56,806 nt of DNA from NCBI GenBank assembly GCA_947627885.1, contig CANQXP010000009.1, positions 1-56,806 of the forward strand, written 5' to 3'. The stretch is from an uncultured Rikenella sp. Its GTDB lineage: Bacteria > Bacteroidota > Bacteroidia > Bacteroidales > Rikenellaceae. The notes beneath the pieces are model-generated. The model worked only from the letters and a program-made list of their open reading frames with translations. It searched no databases and was not told the DNA's origin. Each line of letters starts with the position of its first letter. The stretch's first letter is position 1. The position numbers and the translations under genes are program-made. This document shows, in pieces, positions 43,874 to 52,061 of this stretch.

Positions 43874-44482
43874 ATGCCAAGGCAGATAACATTTCAAATA
43901 GGCGGTTCGGAATATGGCGCCGCGCCGGTTAAGATTGACCGCCGCAAGCTATATGGCTGGACGGAGCTGATGGCAGTCGATGATCATGGCGACCCTTGTG
44001 ATCTGCTCACGGCAGACGAATCCGGTAAGTTTATTATTCCTCTGGGAGGAACCGGCAACGGAATCCTCACCGAAAGCGGCCGTTGGGTGGAACGCTCGGA
44101 GCTTAAAACCGTGGATGCCGACGGGAAGGCCGCACCCTTGTTCACATCGAGTTTCAATCTGGTGAACGAACTTCGCGAAAAAGTTTCTCCGCAGGAGTTC
44201 CTCGATTACAGCATCACCGATTTTTACGAACTGACGGATGCTCCGGCTGAATTTGCAAAAGCTATCGGCGACGATATTTACCTGTTCGAATATACCTACA
44301 ACGACAGCTACGACCCGTCGCCTGCCTTCGTTATGGTGGCCGACCATACGCTATTTCTGCTGATCGCCGTGAAAAACGCTTTCGAATGGCTCTGCTTCGG
44401 CGACTGCGAAACCATCGACGACGACTTCGACGACCGGTTGATCGAAGAGGGTGACCAGGATATAGATTTTTCAATGTTCTAA
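43874..44482 (+). CDS. Hypothetical protein, first gene of the ligase operon
   Basis: 202 residues, not recognised. No signal peptide or membrane helix; acidic, with a strongly acidic C-terminus (CETIDDDFDDRLIEEGDQDI). The N-terminal segment (FQIGGSEYGAAPVKIDRRKL followed by YGWTELMAVDDHGDP) and a later VERSELK suggest a compact beta-rich domain; the rest looks helical. No Ku-type signature could be found. It lies 12 bp before the next gene and begins a four-gene set with overlapping ends, so a role with the DNA ligase is likely but undefined. Confidence 0.75.
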   Translation: MPRQITFQIGGSEYGAAPVKIDRRKLYGWTELMAVDDHGDPCDLLTADESGKFIIPLGGTGNGILTESGRWVERSELKTVDADGKAAPLFTSSFNLVNELREKVSPQEFLDYSITDFYELTDAPAEFAKAIGDDIYLFEYTYNDSYDPSPAFVMVADHTLFLLIAVKNAFEWLCFGDCETIDDDFDDRLIEEGDQDIDFSMF

Positions 44483-44494
44483 ATCAAGTGAAGT

Positions 44495-45202
44495 ATGCCG
44501 ATGCGAGCGATACATATAGCCAATGCCAAGCGGCGTGATGCGGAGGTGGCTTTCGAGGCGCAGACCCTCCGTCGCGATGTGCGAACCGTACTGAAAAACG
44601 GGAAAAAGAAACGGAACGTTCGCGTTCTGAAATCCACTGTCGATATGGACGAGCAATCACTCGCCAAGCGGTTCGGTGATTGGACGGCTGTGGCGGATGC
44701 GCTGATAGCCGGGGATCCCGAACTCGATACGGAAATTATCGGTAAAAAGCTGAACCGCACGCACCGCCTTTGGGTAGACCGAAACAACCGAATCGCCTAT
44801 CGCGTCAATCTGTTCCGCACCATCTTCAAACCCGACGGCTCCGAAAAAGAGCGCCGTGACGTGAACAAGCTGCCGAGTAATGTGAATAAGGAGTTCCCGT
44901 TGCGTTGGACCGGCAAGTTGTTTCCGCGTAGTGAGGTGATCCGCAGGTTTGCCTTTACCCGCAGCTATCAGATTCGCCATATCAACGGCGCCACGTTCGA
45001 CTTTCTGCAAGCCATGGCGCAGGAGCTACACGACAAGGATTCGGTCGTACTTATCGGCGGCGGAGAAAAGGGGATCGATCCGATATTGCTTTCGCGTGGC
45101 GGCCAACCGTACCGGGGTTTCCTTGAAGGTCGTGTGCAGGGGGAACGCTACATGCTTATCCTGCACCTCTCGGACATCGAGTTAAAAACGCCGAAGCTAT
45201 GA
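44495..45202 (+). CDS. Hypothetical basic protein, second gene of the ligase operon
   Basis: 235 residues, not recognised. Basic N-terminal part rich in Arg/Lys (AIHIANAKRRDAEV, VLKNGKKKRNVRVLKSTVDM) and a C-terminal beta-rich part ending GERYMLILHLSDIEL. An alternative ATG lies two codons in. The basic charge and coupling to a ligase gene are compatible with nucleic acid binding, but that is inference. Its stop overlaps the ligase start by 4 bp (ATGA), a sign of translational coupling. Confidence 0.75.
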   Translation: MPMRAIHIANAKRRDAEVAFEAQTLRRDVRTVLKNGKKKRNVRVLKSTVDMDEQSLAKRFGDWTAVADALIAGDPELDTEIIGKKLNRTHRLWVDRNNRIAYRVNLFRTIFKPDGSEKERRDVNKLPSNVNKEFPLRWTGKLFPRSEVIRRFAFTRSYQIRHINGATFDFLQAMAQELHDKDSVVLIGGGEKGIDPILLSRGGQPYRGFLEGRVQGERYMLILHLSDIELKTPKL

Positions 45203-46734
45203 AAATCTACGATGACAAACTGAAAAAGCGCAACGGATACCTGGAGGGGAAAGCCGATGCGCTCGATAAGGGTTCCATCGCCAAAGCCCTCGCCTACAAG
45301 AAGGAGTTTCTCAAAAAGTTCATCGCCATCAGTCCGCAACAGATAGACTCCCGGTTGGGCGATACTATCTACTGGGTTACGCGCAAGTATGACGGCGAAT
45401 TTGCAGATATATTCTACGATGACGGCGAAGCTGTTATCGTGAACCGTTCGGGCCGTATCCGTAAGGGGCTACCCTGCGTGGATGAGGCGGCTGCCCTGCT
45501 CAAAAAAAACGGCGTCACCCAGGCAATCATCCCGGCTGAACTCTATGTTTGGGATGAAAAGAAAAAGACACGGGTCAACGACCTTATCAACGACCTGGCC
45601 GATGAAAAAAAGATCGGCCATCTGCGGCTGGCGTGTTATGATATAGTGGAATTGAACGACGAGGAGTACAGACCGAAGAACTACGGCGAAACGCTCGAAG
45701 AACTCGGCCGGATTCTGAAAGGCGGCACACTGGTTCATCGGGTCGATTGGAAAGTCGCCGAATCAAATGGAGAGGTCAAGGAAATATTCACAGAGTGGGT
45801 GGAAAAGGAGGGTTCCGAGGGGCTTGTCGTACGCTCCGGGATGCCGTTCGTGTGGAAGATCAAGCCGCGGCACAATGTCGATGCCGTGGTGGTCGGATTT
45901 ACCGAGGGGACGGGGGATGCCCGTGGTCAGGTGCGGACGATGCTTCTCGCTCTGATGCCAGAGGAAGGGAAATATCAGGTCGTAACCAAAGTGGGCGGCG
46001 GGATGACCGAACAACAGAAACGCGATCTTTATGACTATTTTGCACCTCGTGTCATGGCCTCGGAGTTCAACGAAACCGATTCCAACCATGTAGCCTTTCG
46101 GATGGTCGAACCCGACCGCGTGATCGAGTTCTCGGTGAACGATGTTCGCTGGGAGTCTCCGAACGGACTTATCACTAATCCCTTGCTGGAGATCGTCGAG
46201 GGCGAATATCGCCTGGCCGAAACCGTAAACGGCATCAGTTTCGTGGCCCCCATCATAGAGCGGTTCCGCGACGACAAACAGGCTGATGCGGGCGACGTAA
46301 GGCTTTCGCAAGTCGAGAATTTTTCCTCTTTCGAGCCGGAGGATATCGAGAGGATCGAACCGGCAAAACTTCGTCCCAGCGAAGTGCTGTTCCGCGAGGT
46401 GTACCGCAAAACTCTCGGCGAAAAGGTGATGGTATTGAAATTCACGGGTTGGAAAACCAACAAAGAGAAAACCGGCGACTGGCCCGCCTATGTGCTGCAC
46501 ACGACCAATTTCAGTAGCGCCCGTGCCCAACGCTTACAGCGCACCGTGGAAATTACCGACGACCGCGAACAGTTGGAGGAGCTTTTGGCCCGTGCAGTCG
46601 AGGAGAATGTAAAGAAAGGTTGGGAACGGGTCTCGCCCGAAGAATCCGGCAAGTCATCTCACAAACGGGCCGCGGGATCGGTTAAGCCTGAAAGCAGGAG
46701 AATCAAAAGGACAAAGGAGGAATTGAAAGCATGA
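45199..46734 (+). CDS. ATP-dependent DNA ligase
   Basis: 511 residues. The adenylation motif KYDG at residues 63-66 gives the nucleotidyl-lysine (Lys63). Motif IV appears as EGLVVRSG and motif V as WKIKPRHNVDAVVVGF, followed by an OB-type region. Lys- and Arg-rich C-terminal tail. It seals nicks using ATP, unlike the NAD-dependent replicative ligase of bacteria. There is no polymerase or phosphoesterase domain fused, unlike full LigD. It overlaps its neighbours by 4 bp on both sides. The start is the ATG inside the ATGA overlap. Confidence 0.9.
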   Translation: MKIYDDKLKKRNGYLEGKADALDKGSIAKALAYKKEFLKKFIAISPQQIDSRLGDTIYWVTRKYDGEFADIFYDDGEAVIVNRSGRIRKGLPCVDEAAALLKKNGVTQAIIPAELYVWDEKKKTRVNDLINDLADEKKIGHLRLACYDIVELNDEEYRPKNYGETLEELGRILKGGTLVHRVDWKVAESNGEVKEIFTEWVEKEGSEGLVVRSGMPFVWKIKPRHNVDAVVVGFTEGTGDARGQVRTMLLALMPEEGKYQVVTKVGGGMTEQQKRDLYDYFAPRVMASEFNETDSNHVAFRMVEPDRVIEFSVNDVRWESPNGLITNPLLEIVEGEYRLAETVNGISFVAPIIERFRDDKQADAGDVRLSQVENFSSFEPEDIERIEPAKLRPSEVLFREVYRKTLGEKVMVLKFTGWKTNKEKTGDWPAYVLHTTNFSSARAQRLQRTVEITDDREQLEELLARAVEENVKKGWERVSPEESGKSSHKRAAGSVKPESRRIKRTKEELKA

Positions 46735-47288
46735 ACATTATTTCAGTAACGGAGCCACGGCTGATCATATACAAGTCACGTAGAAATGCCGTGAGGATAA
46801 CTGTCATCGGCTTGCTTGCCGGGATCGCCGGGGCATTGGTCCTGCATTATTCAGGGGACGATGTTCTGGGTTGGGGCCTTGTCATAGTGGCGGTTATTAC
46901 GGTGATATTCGGTGCGGGCACACTCTACGACAGGAGACCCCAGATTGTTATGACAGCGGACGGGATTACGGATCTGTCCACGATCGGGGAAGAGGTGGAA
47001 TGGGACGCGATCCTGCATGTGGATGATTTCTTTTACAGGGGACAAAATTTTGTCAGGCTGCTGCTCGGCAGGGATTACAAGCCCGACCTGATACGGCCCA
47101 CATGGTTTTGGCGTCTCGACCGTATTTACGGGAAAGAGGGTGTCAAAGCGATCTATATCAAAGTCAGCAATCTCGATATCAATTCCATGCAGTTGGCCGG
47201 ACTTATCGGCAGGATGATAAAATCCGGAAAGGGGGAAAGAATCGGTTATTTAAAGAATTTGTCAGCCCGTATCAGCACATCCGAATAA
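46731..47288 (+). CDS. Two-TM membrane protein, STM3941-like
   Basis: 185 residues. Two membrane helices near 22-60 (VIGLLAGIAGALVLHY, GWGLVIVAVITVIFGAG), then a cytoplasmic beta-rich domain with DGITDLSTIGEEVEWDAILH that resembles PH-like STM3941/YcxB-type proteins. The family has no assigned function. Overlaps the ligase stop by 4 bp (ATGA) and so is part of the operon. Why a small membrane protein is coupled to a DNA ligase is unclear. Confidence 0.7.
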   Translation: MNIISVTEPRLIIYKSRRNAVRITVIGLLAGIAGALVLHYSGDDVLGWGLVIVAVITVIFGAGTLYDRRPQIVMTADGITDLSTIGEEVEWDAILHVDDFFYRGQNFVRLLLGRDYKPDLIRPTWFWRLDRIYGKEGVKAIYIKVSNLDINSMQLAGLIGRMIKSGKGERIGYLKNLSARISTSE

Positions 47289-47299
47289 CGCTTACCCGA

Positions 47300-47830
47300 T
47301 TAATAGGACGGGATATCGGCTGCTTCGTATGGGGTATGTACCGCATACATATCCTCTTTTTTCAGCAGCAACCAGTTCTTGTCTTTCCCGTCCATATTCG
47401 TACGCACGAGCGTGAACAGTCCTTTGAGCTTTCGGCCGTGGAGTTTGAACTCCAGCACCCCGTGGTCGATAGCCGCTTCAATATCGCGGTATTTCTCGAT
47501 GTAGGTATATGTACCGTTGTCCCATATCTCAACCGTTCCTGCACCGTAATTCCCTTCCGGGATAGTGCCCTCGAACTCCGCATAATCGAGCGGGTGGTCT
47601 TCGACTTGGACGGCCAGCCGCTTGTCGTTAGGGTTCATCGAGGGCCCTTTCGGCACCGCCCAGCTTTTGAGAACGCCGTCAGCCTCCAGTCGAAAATCCC
47701 AATGAAGGTGGCTGGCTTCGTGTTTCTGCACGACGAAAATAGGCTCCTGACCGGACTGTGGCTTTTCATCCGCAACCGGTTCCGGCGTTTCGGTAAACCG
47801 GCGCTTTTCCTGATATTCTTTGAGTGACAT
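47300..47830 (-). CDS. Stand-alone LigD-type 3'-phosphoesterase domain protein
   Basis: 176 residues from the ATG at 47830 (the frame is open to 47854). The LigD PE domain is complete: His37, His43, Asp45, Arg47 (in LHWDFRL), His79 and Tyr83 (EDHPLDY) keep the same spacing as the known metal and phosphate ligands of bacterial LigD. PKGPSMNP and EGNYGAGTVEIWDNG are further signatures. It trims 3'-phosphate and ribonucleotide ends in non-homologous end joining. It is convergent with the ligase operon, 11 bp apart, and separate from both polymerase and ligase. Confidence 0.92.
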   Translation of the reverse strand: MSLKEYQEKRRFTETPEPVADEKPQSGQEPIFVVQKHEASHLHWDFRLEADGVLKSWAVPKGPSMNPNDKRLAVQVEDHPLDYAEFEGTIPEGNYGAGTVEIWDNGTYTYIEKYRDIEAAIDHGVLEFKLHGRKLKGLFTLVRTNMDGKDKNWLLLKKEDMYAVHTPYEAADIPSY

Positions 47831-47908
47831 ATATCCGTGTTGTCCAAAAATCATACCTTTCCAGAGATCGTGGATGAAAGCGTGAAGACAATTGAAAATC
47901 CGGGGATG

Positions 47909-48115
47909 TCATATAAATATATGCCCACACTTAATAAACAGAAACGACCGCTTATTATAAGCTGAATCCATGATATCTCTAATAAGCTCACTGGTTTTTT
48001 GGGATCGGACGAATTTTAACCTCGACGTTTCGAGTCCTAACTCTTCAAGTTGCGACTTGGTGAGTCCAAGCGCGTTAAGTTCTAACTTTTCAAGTTCCAA
48101 CTTTGAGAATCCCAT
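47909..48115 (-). CDS. Small leucine/glutamate-rich protein with internal repeat
   Basis: 68 residues, not recognised. The first half is made of imperfect repeats of LExL type (KLELEKLELNALGLTKSQLE), and the DNA is repeated too (two GAACTTGAA-like and CAACTTGAAGAGTTAGGACT units). A basic middle (KFVRSQKTSELIR) and a hydrophobic end follow. ATG start, AT-rich setting, on the same strand as the phosphoesterase gene. It may be a genuine small protein or a repeat relic. Confidence 0.4.
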   Translation of the reverse strand: MGFSKLELEKLELNALGLTKSQLEELGLETSRLKFVRSQKTSELIRDIMDSAYNKRSFLFIKCGHIFI

Positions 48116-48202
48116 ATTGATTTGCTATCTCATAAGTTCAATCTGATTCCGGTCAATTAACAAATCTAACAGTCAGTCATTGCCCGAAAGGGAGAGCAAA
48201 AT

Positions 48203-48334
48203 ATGCCTTGTTTCGGCAGAAACCCAATCTATGAATTTTTAGCCGAAAGGAGGGATGGGGAAGTAGTCTACGAACCGCATGATAAGGAATCAGATGCCGA
48301 TGCCCCGAAAACCCAGTCCGAAATTTTTATGTGA
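48203..48334 (+). CDS. Short ORF ending inside the right direct repeat
   Basis: 43 residues (MPCFGRNPIYEFLAERRDGE, then a polar, acidic tail ending SEIFM). The stop codon is formed by bases of the 16-bp repeat. The frame is open 12 codons further upstream without another ATG, so this may be the tail of a longer, lost gene. No family recognised. Confidence 0.3.
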   Translation: MPCFGRNPIYEFLAERRDGEVVYEPHDKESDADAPKTQSEIFM

Positions 48335-48343
48335 ATTTTATGT
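48328..48343 (+). repeat. Right 16-bp direct repeat
   Basis: TATGTGAATTTTATGT, same as 43443-43458. It lies next to the tRNA terminator hairpin and 52 bp from the tRNA 3' end, a usual place for an integrated element to end. Confidence 0.4.
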
Positions 48344-48352
48344 GACAAGCAA

Positions 48353-48384
48353 AAAAAGAGTCACCAAAAATGGTAACTCTTTTT
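48353..48384 (-). terminator. Terminator hairpin after the tRNA
   Basis: AAAAAGAGT (48353-48361) pairs with ACTCTTTTT (48376-48384), plus ACC/GGT inside with one mismatch between. In the tRNA direction the stem is followed by seven T residues. Confidence 0.75.
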
Positions 48385-48394
48385 CTTTAAAAAG

Positions 48395-48468
<74 letters not shown>

Positions 48469-48540
48469 TTACGCTATTTTCCCGAATTTCAACGTTAAGT
48501 ATGTGCTCTTTTTTTACAAGAATTTTACCTCTTGGTTATG

Positions 48541-48610
48541 GCCCCATTAGGCGAGATAGCGAAAACTGACTATGAGTCAGGTACTACTAACCAACTGAGC
48601 TATAGGCCCC
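48541..48610 (-). pseudogene. Decayed tRNA(CAT) copy
   Basis: On the minus strand, GGGGCCTATAGCTCAGTTGG matches the 5' half of the neighbouring tRNA. An anticodon arm with CTCATAG loop between CTGA and TCAG follows, but the variable, T-arm and 3' acceptor parts do not pair. It reads as a tRNA duplicate that lost its 3' half. It lies 72 bp from the intact tRNA. Confidence 0.65.
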
Positions 48611-48698
48611 TCTCTGTGCTCCCGCGAAGCCGGGATTTGAGAATGTGTGTGCAAAAGTATACTTTTACGGGGGAATATCCAAATAACTCCGCCCTGCC

Positions 48699-49352
48699 AT
48701 GCAACTGAAACCCGCCATCGCCACCGGAATCCGCAATATTATTTTCGATTTCGGAGGCGTCCTGCTCGACATCGACATCCGGCTTACCGTCGATGCTTTC
48801 CGGCGTCTGGGCCTGAGCGGCCTGCAATCCGCCGAGATACACCCGCATAACGCCGGGGTGTTCCTGCAACTGGAGCTGGGCAATATCAGCGAAGGGCAGT
48901 TTATCCGGACCCTGCAAAGTTACGTTCCTGCCGGACATCCGGTGCCCGCTCCGGAGCAGATAATGGACGCTTGGAATGCCCTGCTGCTACCCTACGACTG
49001 GCGGCGGTTCGAGCTGCTCGACCGCCTGCGCAAAAGCGGATACCGGGTATTCCTGCTCAGCAACACCAATTTACCTCACCGGCAATTTTTCATCGACCGG
49101 TTCGACCGCGAAAACCCCGCAGGCCGTGAATTTGAAAGTTATTTCGACCGGTGCTTTTACTCCGACGTGATGCACCTGCGCAAGCCCGATCCGGAGATCT
49201 ACCTCGCCGCCCTGCAGGAAGCGGGTCTCATAGCCGGCGAAACCCTGTTTGTCGACGACAACAAGCCCAACACGGATGCCGCTTCCGAATTGGGCATACG
49301 TACCGTCCACCTGGTGCCGCCAAAGACCGTTTCCGACCTGTTCGAGGCGTAG
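48699..49352 (+). CDS. HAD-superfamily hydrolase
   Basis: 217 residues. Motif I is IIFDFGGVLLDID (nucleophile Asp20; the second Asp of the usual DxD is replaced by Gly, as in YihX-like or haloacid-dehalogenase-type members). Motif II is LLSNTN, motif III Lys in LRKPDPEIY and motif IV FVDDNKPN. The class I cap lies at about 35-110. It likely acts on a sugar phosphate or a related small substrate; specificity unknown. The start at 48699 gives a short N-terminus before motif I. Confidence 0.88.
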   Translation: MQLKPAIATGIRNIIFDFGGVLLDIDIRLTVDAFRRLGLSGLQSAEIHPHNAGVFLQLELGNISEGQFIRTLQSYVPAGHPVPAPEQIMDAWNALLLPYDWRRFELLDRLRKSGYRVFLLSNTNLPHRQFFIDRFDRENPAGREFESYFDRCFYSDVMHLRKPDPEIYLAALQEAGLIAGETLFVDDNKPNTDAASELGIRTVHLVPPKTVSDLFEA

Positions 49353-49377
49353 GGAGAGACAGACTCGGCGAAACGTC

Positions 49378-49587
49378 GTGGCGAGATATGGATTCGCGCA
49401 GGCTAAAGGTACCCATTACAAAGTCCTGAAGAGCGTAATGGCGTCTTCGGTACAGAAAATTTCGAATACCGTAGCCCCTGCATTTTTCCTGTTCGACAGG
49501 TCGGGCGGGATGGCGGCCTCGCCGGTGCCGAAACCGTCGGAAGGAGATAAGTTGCTCAAAAGAATCGACGAGTTACTCGCCCGTTGA
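49378..49587 (+). pseudogene. C-terminal thioredoxin-like fragment
   Basis: The frame reads VLKSVMASSVQKISNTVAPA, FFLFDRSGGM and a tail GDKLLKRIDELLAR, the pattern of the last strand and helix of TlpA/AhpC-type thioredoxin-fold proteins (proline, hydrophobic strand, D-x-x-G, then helix). No CxxC and no start are present. It overlaps the 3' end of uvrC by 15 bp. Probably a relic; the family call is tentative. Confidence 0.35.
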
Positions 49588-51441
49588 GGCTTCGGATGAG
49601 GCGGCTTTGGATGCCAAATATTCCGACAGGATCTTCGCCCGTTGCGGCCCGATCAACGCTGCCAGTTCCGGTTCGGGTGTGCGCGCCATGCGTGCCAGCG
49701 TCCGGTACTTTTTCAGCAGCCGGTCGATCGACGTTTTGCCCAGTCCCGGCACGTTCTCCAACTCCGATTTCAGGAAATTGATTGACCGCTTCTGGCGGTG
49801 GAACGTGATGCCGAAGCGGTGCGCCTCGTCGCGGATGTGCATCAGGATGCGCAGCGATTCCCCCGTTTTGTCCAGGTAGTGCGGGAACGGGTCGCCGGGG
49901 AAGTAGACCTCCTCCATCCGCTTGGCCAGCCCCACCACCGACACCTTGCCCCGCAGCCCCAGCTTTTCGAGCGCGGCAAAGGCGAACGAAAGCTGGCCCT
50001 TACCCCCGTCGATCACGATCAGATCGGGCAGCGGCTGCCCTTCGTCCAGCAGGCGACCGTAGCGGCGCGTGAGCACCTCCTCCATCGAGGCGAAGTCGTT
50101 GGCCCCGACCACCGTCTTGATATTGAAATGCCGGTAATCCTTCTTGCTCGGTTTCCCGTCGCGGAACACCACGCACGAGGCCACCGGATTGGTACCCTGT
50201 ATGTTGGAGTTGTCGAAACATTCGATATACCGCGGCTCGACCGGCAGGTTCAGGTCTTTCTGCATCTTGGCCATAATGCGGTCCGTATGTCTGTCCGGGT
50301 CGGTCTTTTCGATCTGCTTGAATTTTTCGAGCCGTGCGATCTTGCAGTTTTTCTCGGCCAAACGTAACAATTCGAGTTTATCCCCCCGCTGCGGCACCGT
50401 GAAGTTCACCGTCGGGAAAAGCTCCGCGTCCGGCATCATCGGCACGATCACCTCGCGCGGCAGCGGGACTCCCTCCTCGCGGGCCTCCGAAAAGACCTGT
50501 CCCAGCGCGAAGGACAGCAGCTCGTCCGGCGACTCGTCCAACCGGTTCCGCATCTCGAACGTGAACGAATGTACCACCGCCCCATGGACGATCCGCATGT
50601 GGTTGCAGAACGAGGCCCCTTCGTCGTTCAGTACGTAGACCACCTCCAGGTTGGTCAGCGTGGCGCTGACGATCACCGATCGGCTGCTGTAATTGGACAG
50701 TAATTCGAGCTTCTCTTTGGCCCGTGCCGCCTGTTCGAAATGCAGTCCTTCGGCCAGCCGCTTCATCTCCGCCGTAAAATACTCCTCGGCCGGCCGCAGG
50801 TCTCCCCGCAGGATATTTTTGGCCCCGGCGATGCTCACGGCGTAGTCCTCCTCGCTCTGGTAACCCACGCACGGCCCCTTGCAGTTGCCGATATGGTATT
50901 CGAGGCAGACGGAATAGGTTCCTTTGGCGATGGCCTGCGGGCTGAGGTTGAGTTTGCAGGTGCGCAGCGGATACAGGCCCCGGATCAGCTCCAACACCGC
51001 CCGCTGCATGGTCACCGACGAGTATGGCCCGAAGTAGGCGGAGCCGTCCTTGATGAATTTGCGGGTCGAAAAGATTCTCGGGAACGGTTCGTTTTTGACC
51101 ACGATCCACGGATAGCTCTTGCTGTCCTTGAGCAGGATGTTGTACCGGGGTTGCAGCTCCTTGATGAGGTTATTCTCCAGCAGCAGGGCATCGGCCTCGC
51201 TCCCGACCACGATGTGCCGCAGGTCGGCGATCTGCCGCACCATGACCTGCACTTTGCGGCTGTGGTCGGCGCGGGAGACGAAATAGGAGCTGACCCGTCG
51301 TTTCAGGTTCTTGGCCTTGCCGACGTATATGATGATCCCCTCGGCGTTGAGGAACTGGTAAACGCCGGGAGCGTCGGGCAGCAGGGCCACTTTGTCCCGC
51401 ACGCCCTGCTGTATCTTCTCTTCGCTGCTCATCTCTTGCAT
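49573..51441 (-). CDS. uvrC: Excinuclease ABC subunit C
   Basis: 622 residues, standard length. It makes both incisions in nucleotide excision repair after UvrA/UvrB damage recognition. The GIY-YIG domain is near 18-100 (PGVYQFLNAEGIIIYVGKAK). The zinc-type cysteine set lies near 165-190 (RTCKLNLSP, VCLEYHIGNCKGPC), UvrB-binding UVR region near 215, the RNase H-like domain with ECFDNSNIQGTNPVAS and DLIVIDGGKGQL, and the C-terminal HhH with VPGLGKTSIDRLL. ATG at 51441; 51432 is an alternative. Confidence 0.96.
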   Translation of the reverse strand: MQEMSSEEKIQQGVRDKVALLPDAPGVYQFLNAEGIIIYVGKAKNLKRRVSSYFVSRADHSRKVQVMVRQIADLRHIVVGSEADALLLENNLIKELQPRYNILLKDSKSYPWIVVKNEPFPRIFSTRKFIKDGSAYFGPYSSVTMQRAVLELIRGLYPLRTCKLNLSPQAIAKGTYSVCLEYHIGNCKGPCVGYQSEEDYAVSIAGAKNILRGDLRPAEEYFTAEMKRLAEGLHFEQAARAKEKLELLSNYSSRSVIVSATLTNLEVVYVLNDEGASFCNHMRIVHGAVVHSFTFEMRNRLDESPDELLSFALGQVFSEAREEGVPLPREVIVPMMPDAELFPTVNFTVPQRGDKLELLRLAEKNCKIARLEKFKQIEKTDPDRHTDRIMAKMQKDLNLPVEPRYIECFDNSNIQGTNPVASCVVFRDGKPSKKDYRHFNIKTVVGANDFASMEEVLTRRYGRLLDEGQPLPDLIVIDGGKGQLSFAFAALEKLGLRGKVSVVGLAKRMEEVYFPGDPFPHYLDKTGESLRILMHIRDEAHRFGITFHRQKRSINFLKSELENVPGLGKTSIDRLLKKYRTLARMARTPEPELAALIGPQRAKILSEYLASKAASSEASTGE

Positions 51442-51613
51442 AAACGCAAATTTACCGACTTTTACTATATCCGCCTCCGCTTTTGTCTGCGGGGCGGCCG
51501 GAACTTCCGTTGGGTCTCCTCATTCGAAAATCGCTGCCCGGCGGTAAATAAGGCCGGGAATGCGGATATTGCCTTTTCGGGCGCGCCCAGGCCCCTGGAA
51601 CGCCGAAATGTTG

Positions 51614-51621
51614 TATATTTG
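51614..51621 (+). promoter_or_regulatory. Bacteroidetes -7 box TATATTTG for the candidate ncRNA
   Basis: Perfect TAnnTTTG match. It would place a transcription start near 51628, a few bases before the closing helix of the structured RNA. No protein gene follows on this strand. Confidence 0.55.
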
Positions 51622-51627
51622 TCCCAA

Positions 51628-51875
51628 AGTACAAAGAAAAGCGTTCCAAACTTACTTTCCCTCAGTCAGGAATCTGGAAAATTCAACGTGCAAGGAGGGA
51701 AGTAACGTAGGCGCTCACGTCTTGTATCTGCTGCGAAAAGCCGCGCGCATACCTCTGCGCCGGGTTTTTCCGTATTCCGATATGGGCGTGGGCTGTCTGC
51801 GTTTACTCACTTGCACAGGCATTCCAGAGCCTCCTGATATGGGTAAACGAACGGGCAGCCTCACGCTTTTTCCAT
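51628..51875 (+). ncRNA. Candidate structured non-coding RNA, about 240 nt
   Basis: No credible ORF between uvrC and the SDR gene on this strand, but a promoter box is followed by an ordered set of helices. The closing stem AAAAGCGT (51637-51644) pairs with ACGCTTTT (51863-51870) at the two ends. An 11-bp hairpin joins 51652-51663 and 51695-51705. A 13-position stem joins 51739-51751 and 51781-51794. A 9-bp stem joins 51800-51808 and 51841-51849, with AGGC/GCCT inside. A T-run lies at the 3' end. It does not match RNase P, tmRNA or SRP hallmarks by eye. A 6S-like RNA or the Bacteroidales-1 motif cannot be excluded. Confidence 0.55.
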
Positions 51876-51961
51876 TCCCCACCCAACAACGGGCCGCCAG
51901 GTGAGGCGGGGGCCCCGTGCAAACGGCCATGAGCAGCATGTACAAAGCCCCTGAAAGCAGA

Positions 51962-51985
51962 AAGGGCTGTGTTTTCACAGCCCTT
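51962..51985 (-). terminator. Hairpin downstream of the SDR gene
   Basis: Perfect 10-bp stem AAGGGCTGTG / CACAGCCCTT with a 4-base loop, 76 bp after the SDR stop. In the minus direction it is followed by a weak T-rich TTTCTGCTTT. Confidence 0.55.
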
Positions 51986-52061
51986 GTCGTATTGTCGATC
52001 ATCCTGTTGATGCTCCTGGTCGAATGGCGGTGCCACGCCGCCTGACGGGCGCGGCCGCTTC

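Noticed and set aside
43874-45202. Ku protein encoded by one of the two unknown genes
   Set aside because: No Ku core signature could be seen in either protein; kept only as a hypothesis about function.
48541-48610. Second functional tRNA
   Set aside because: The 3' acceptor strand and T-arm do not pair with the 5' part; called a decayed copy instead.
51560-51904. 114-residue ORF in the ncRNA region
   Set aside because: No domain, starts upstream of the promoter box, and the paired helices explain the region better.
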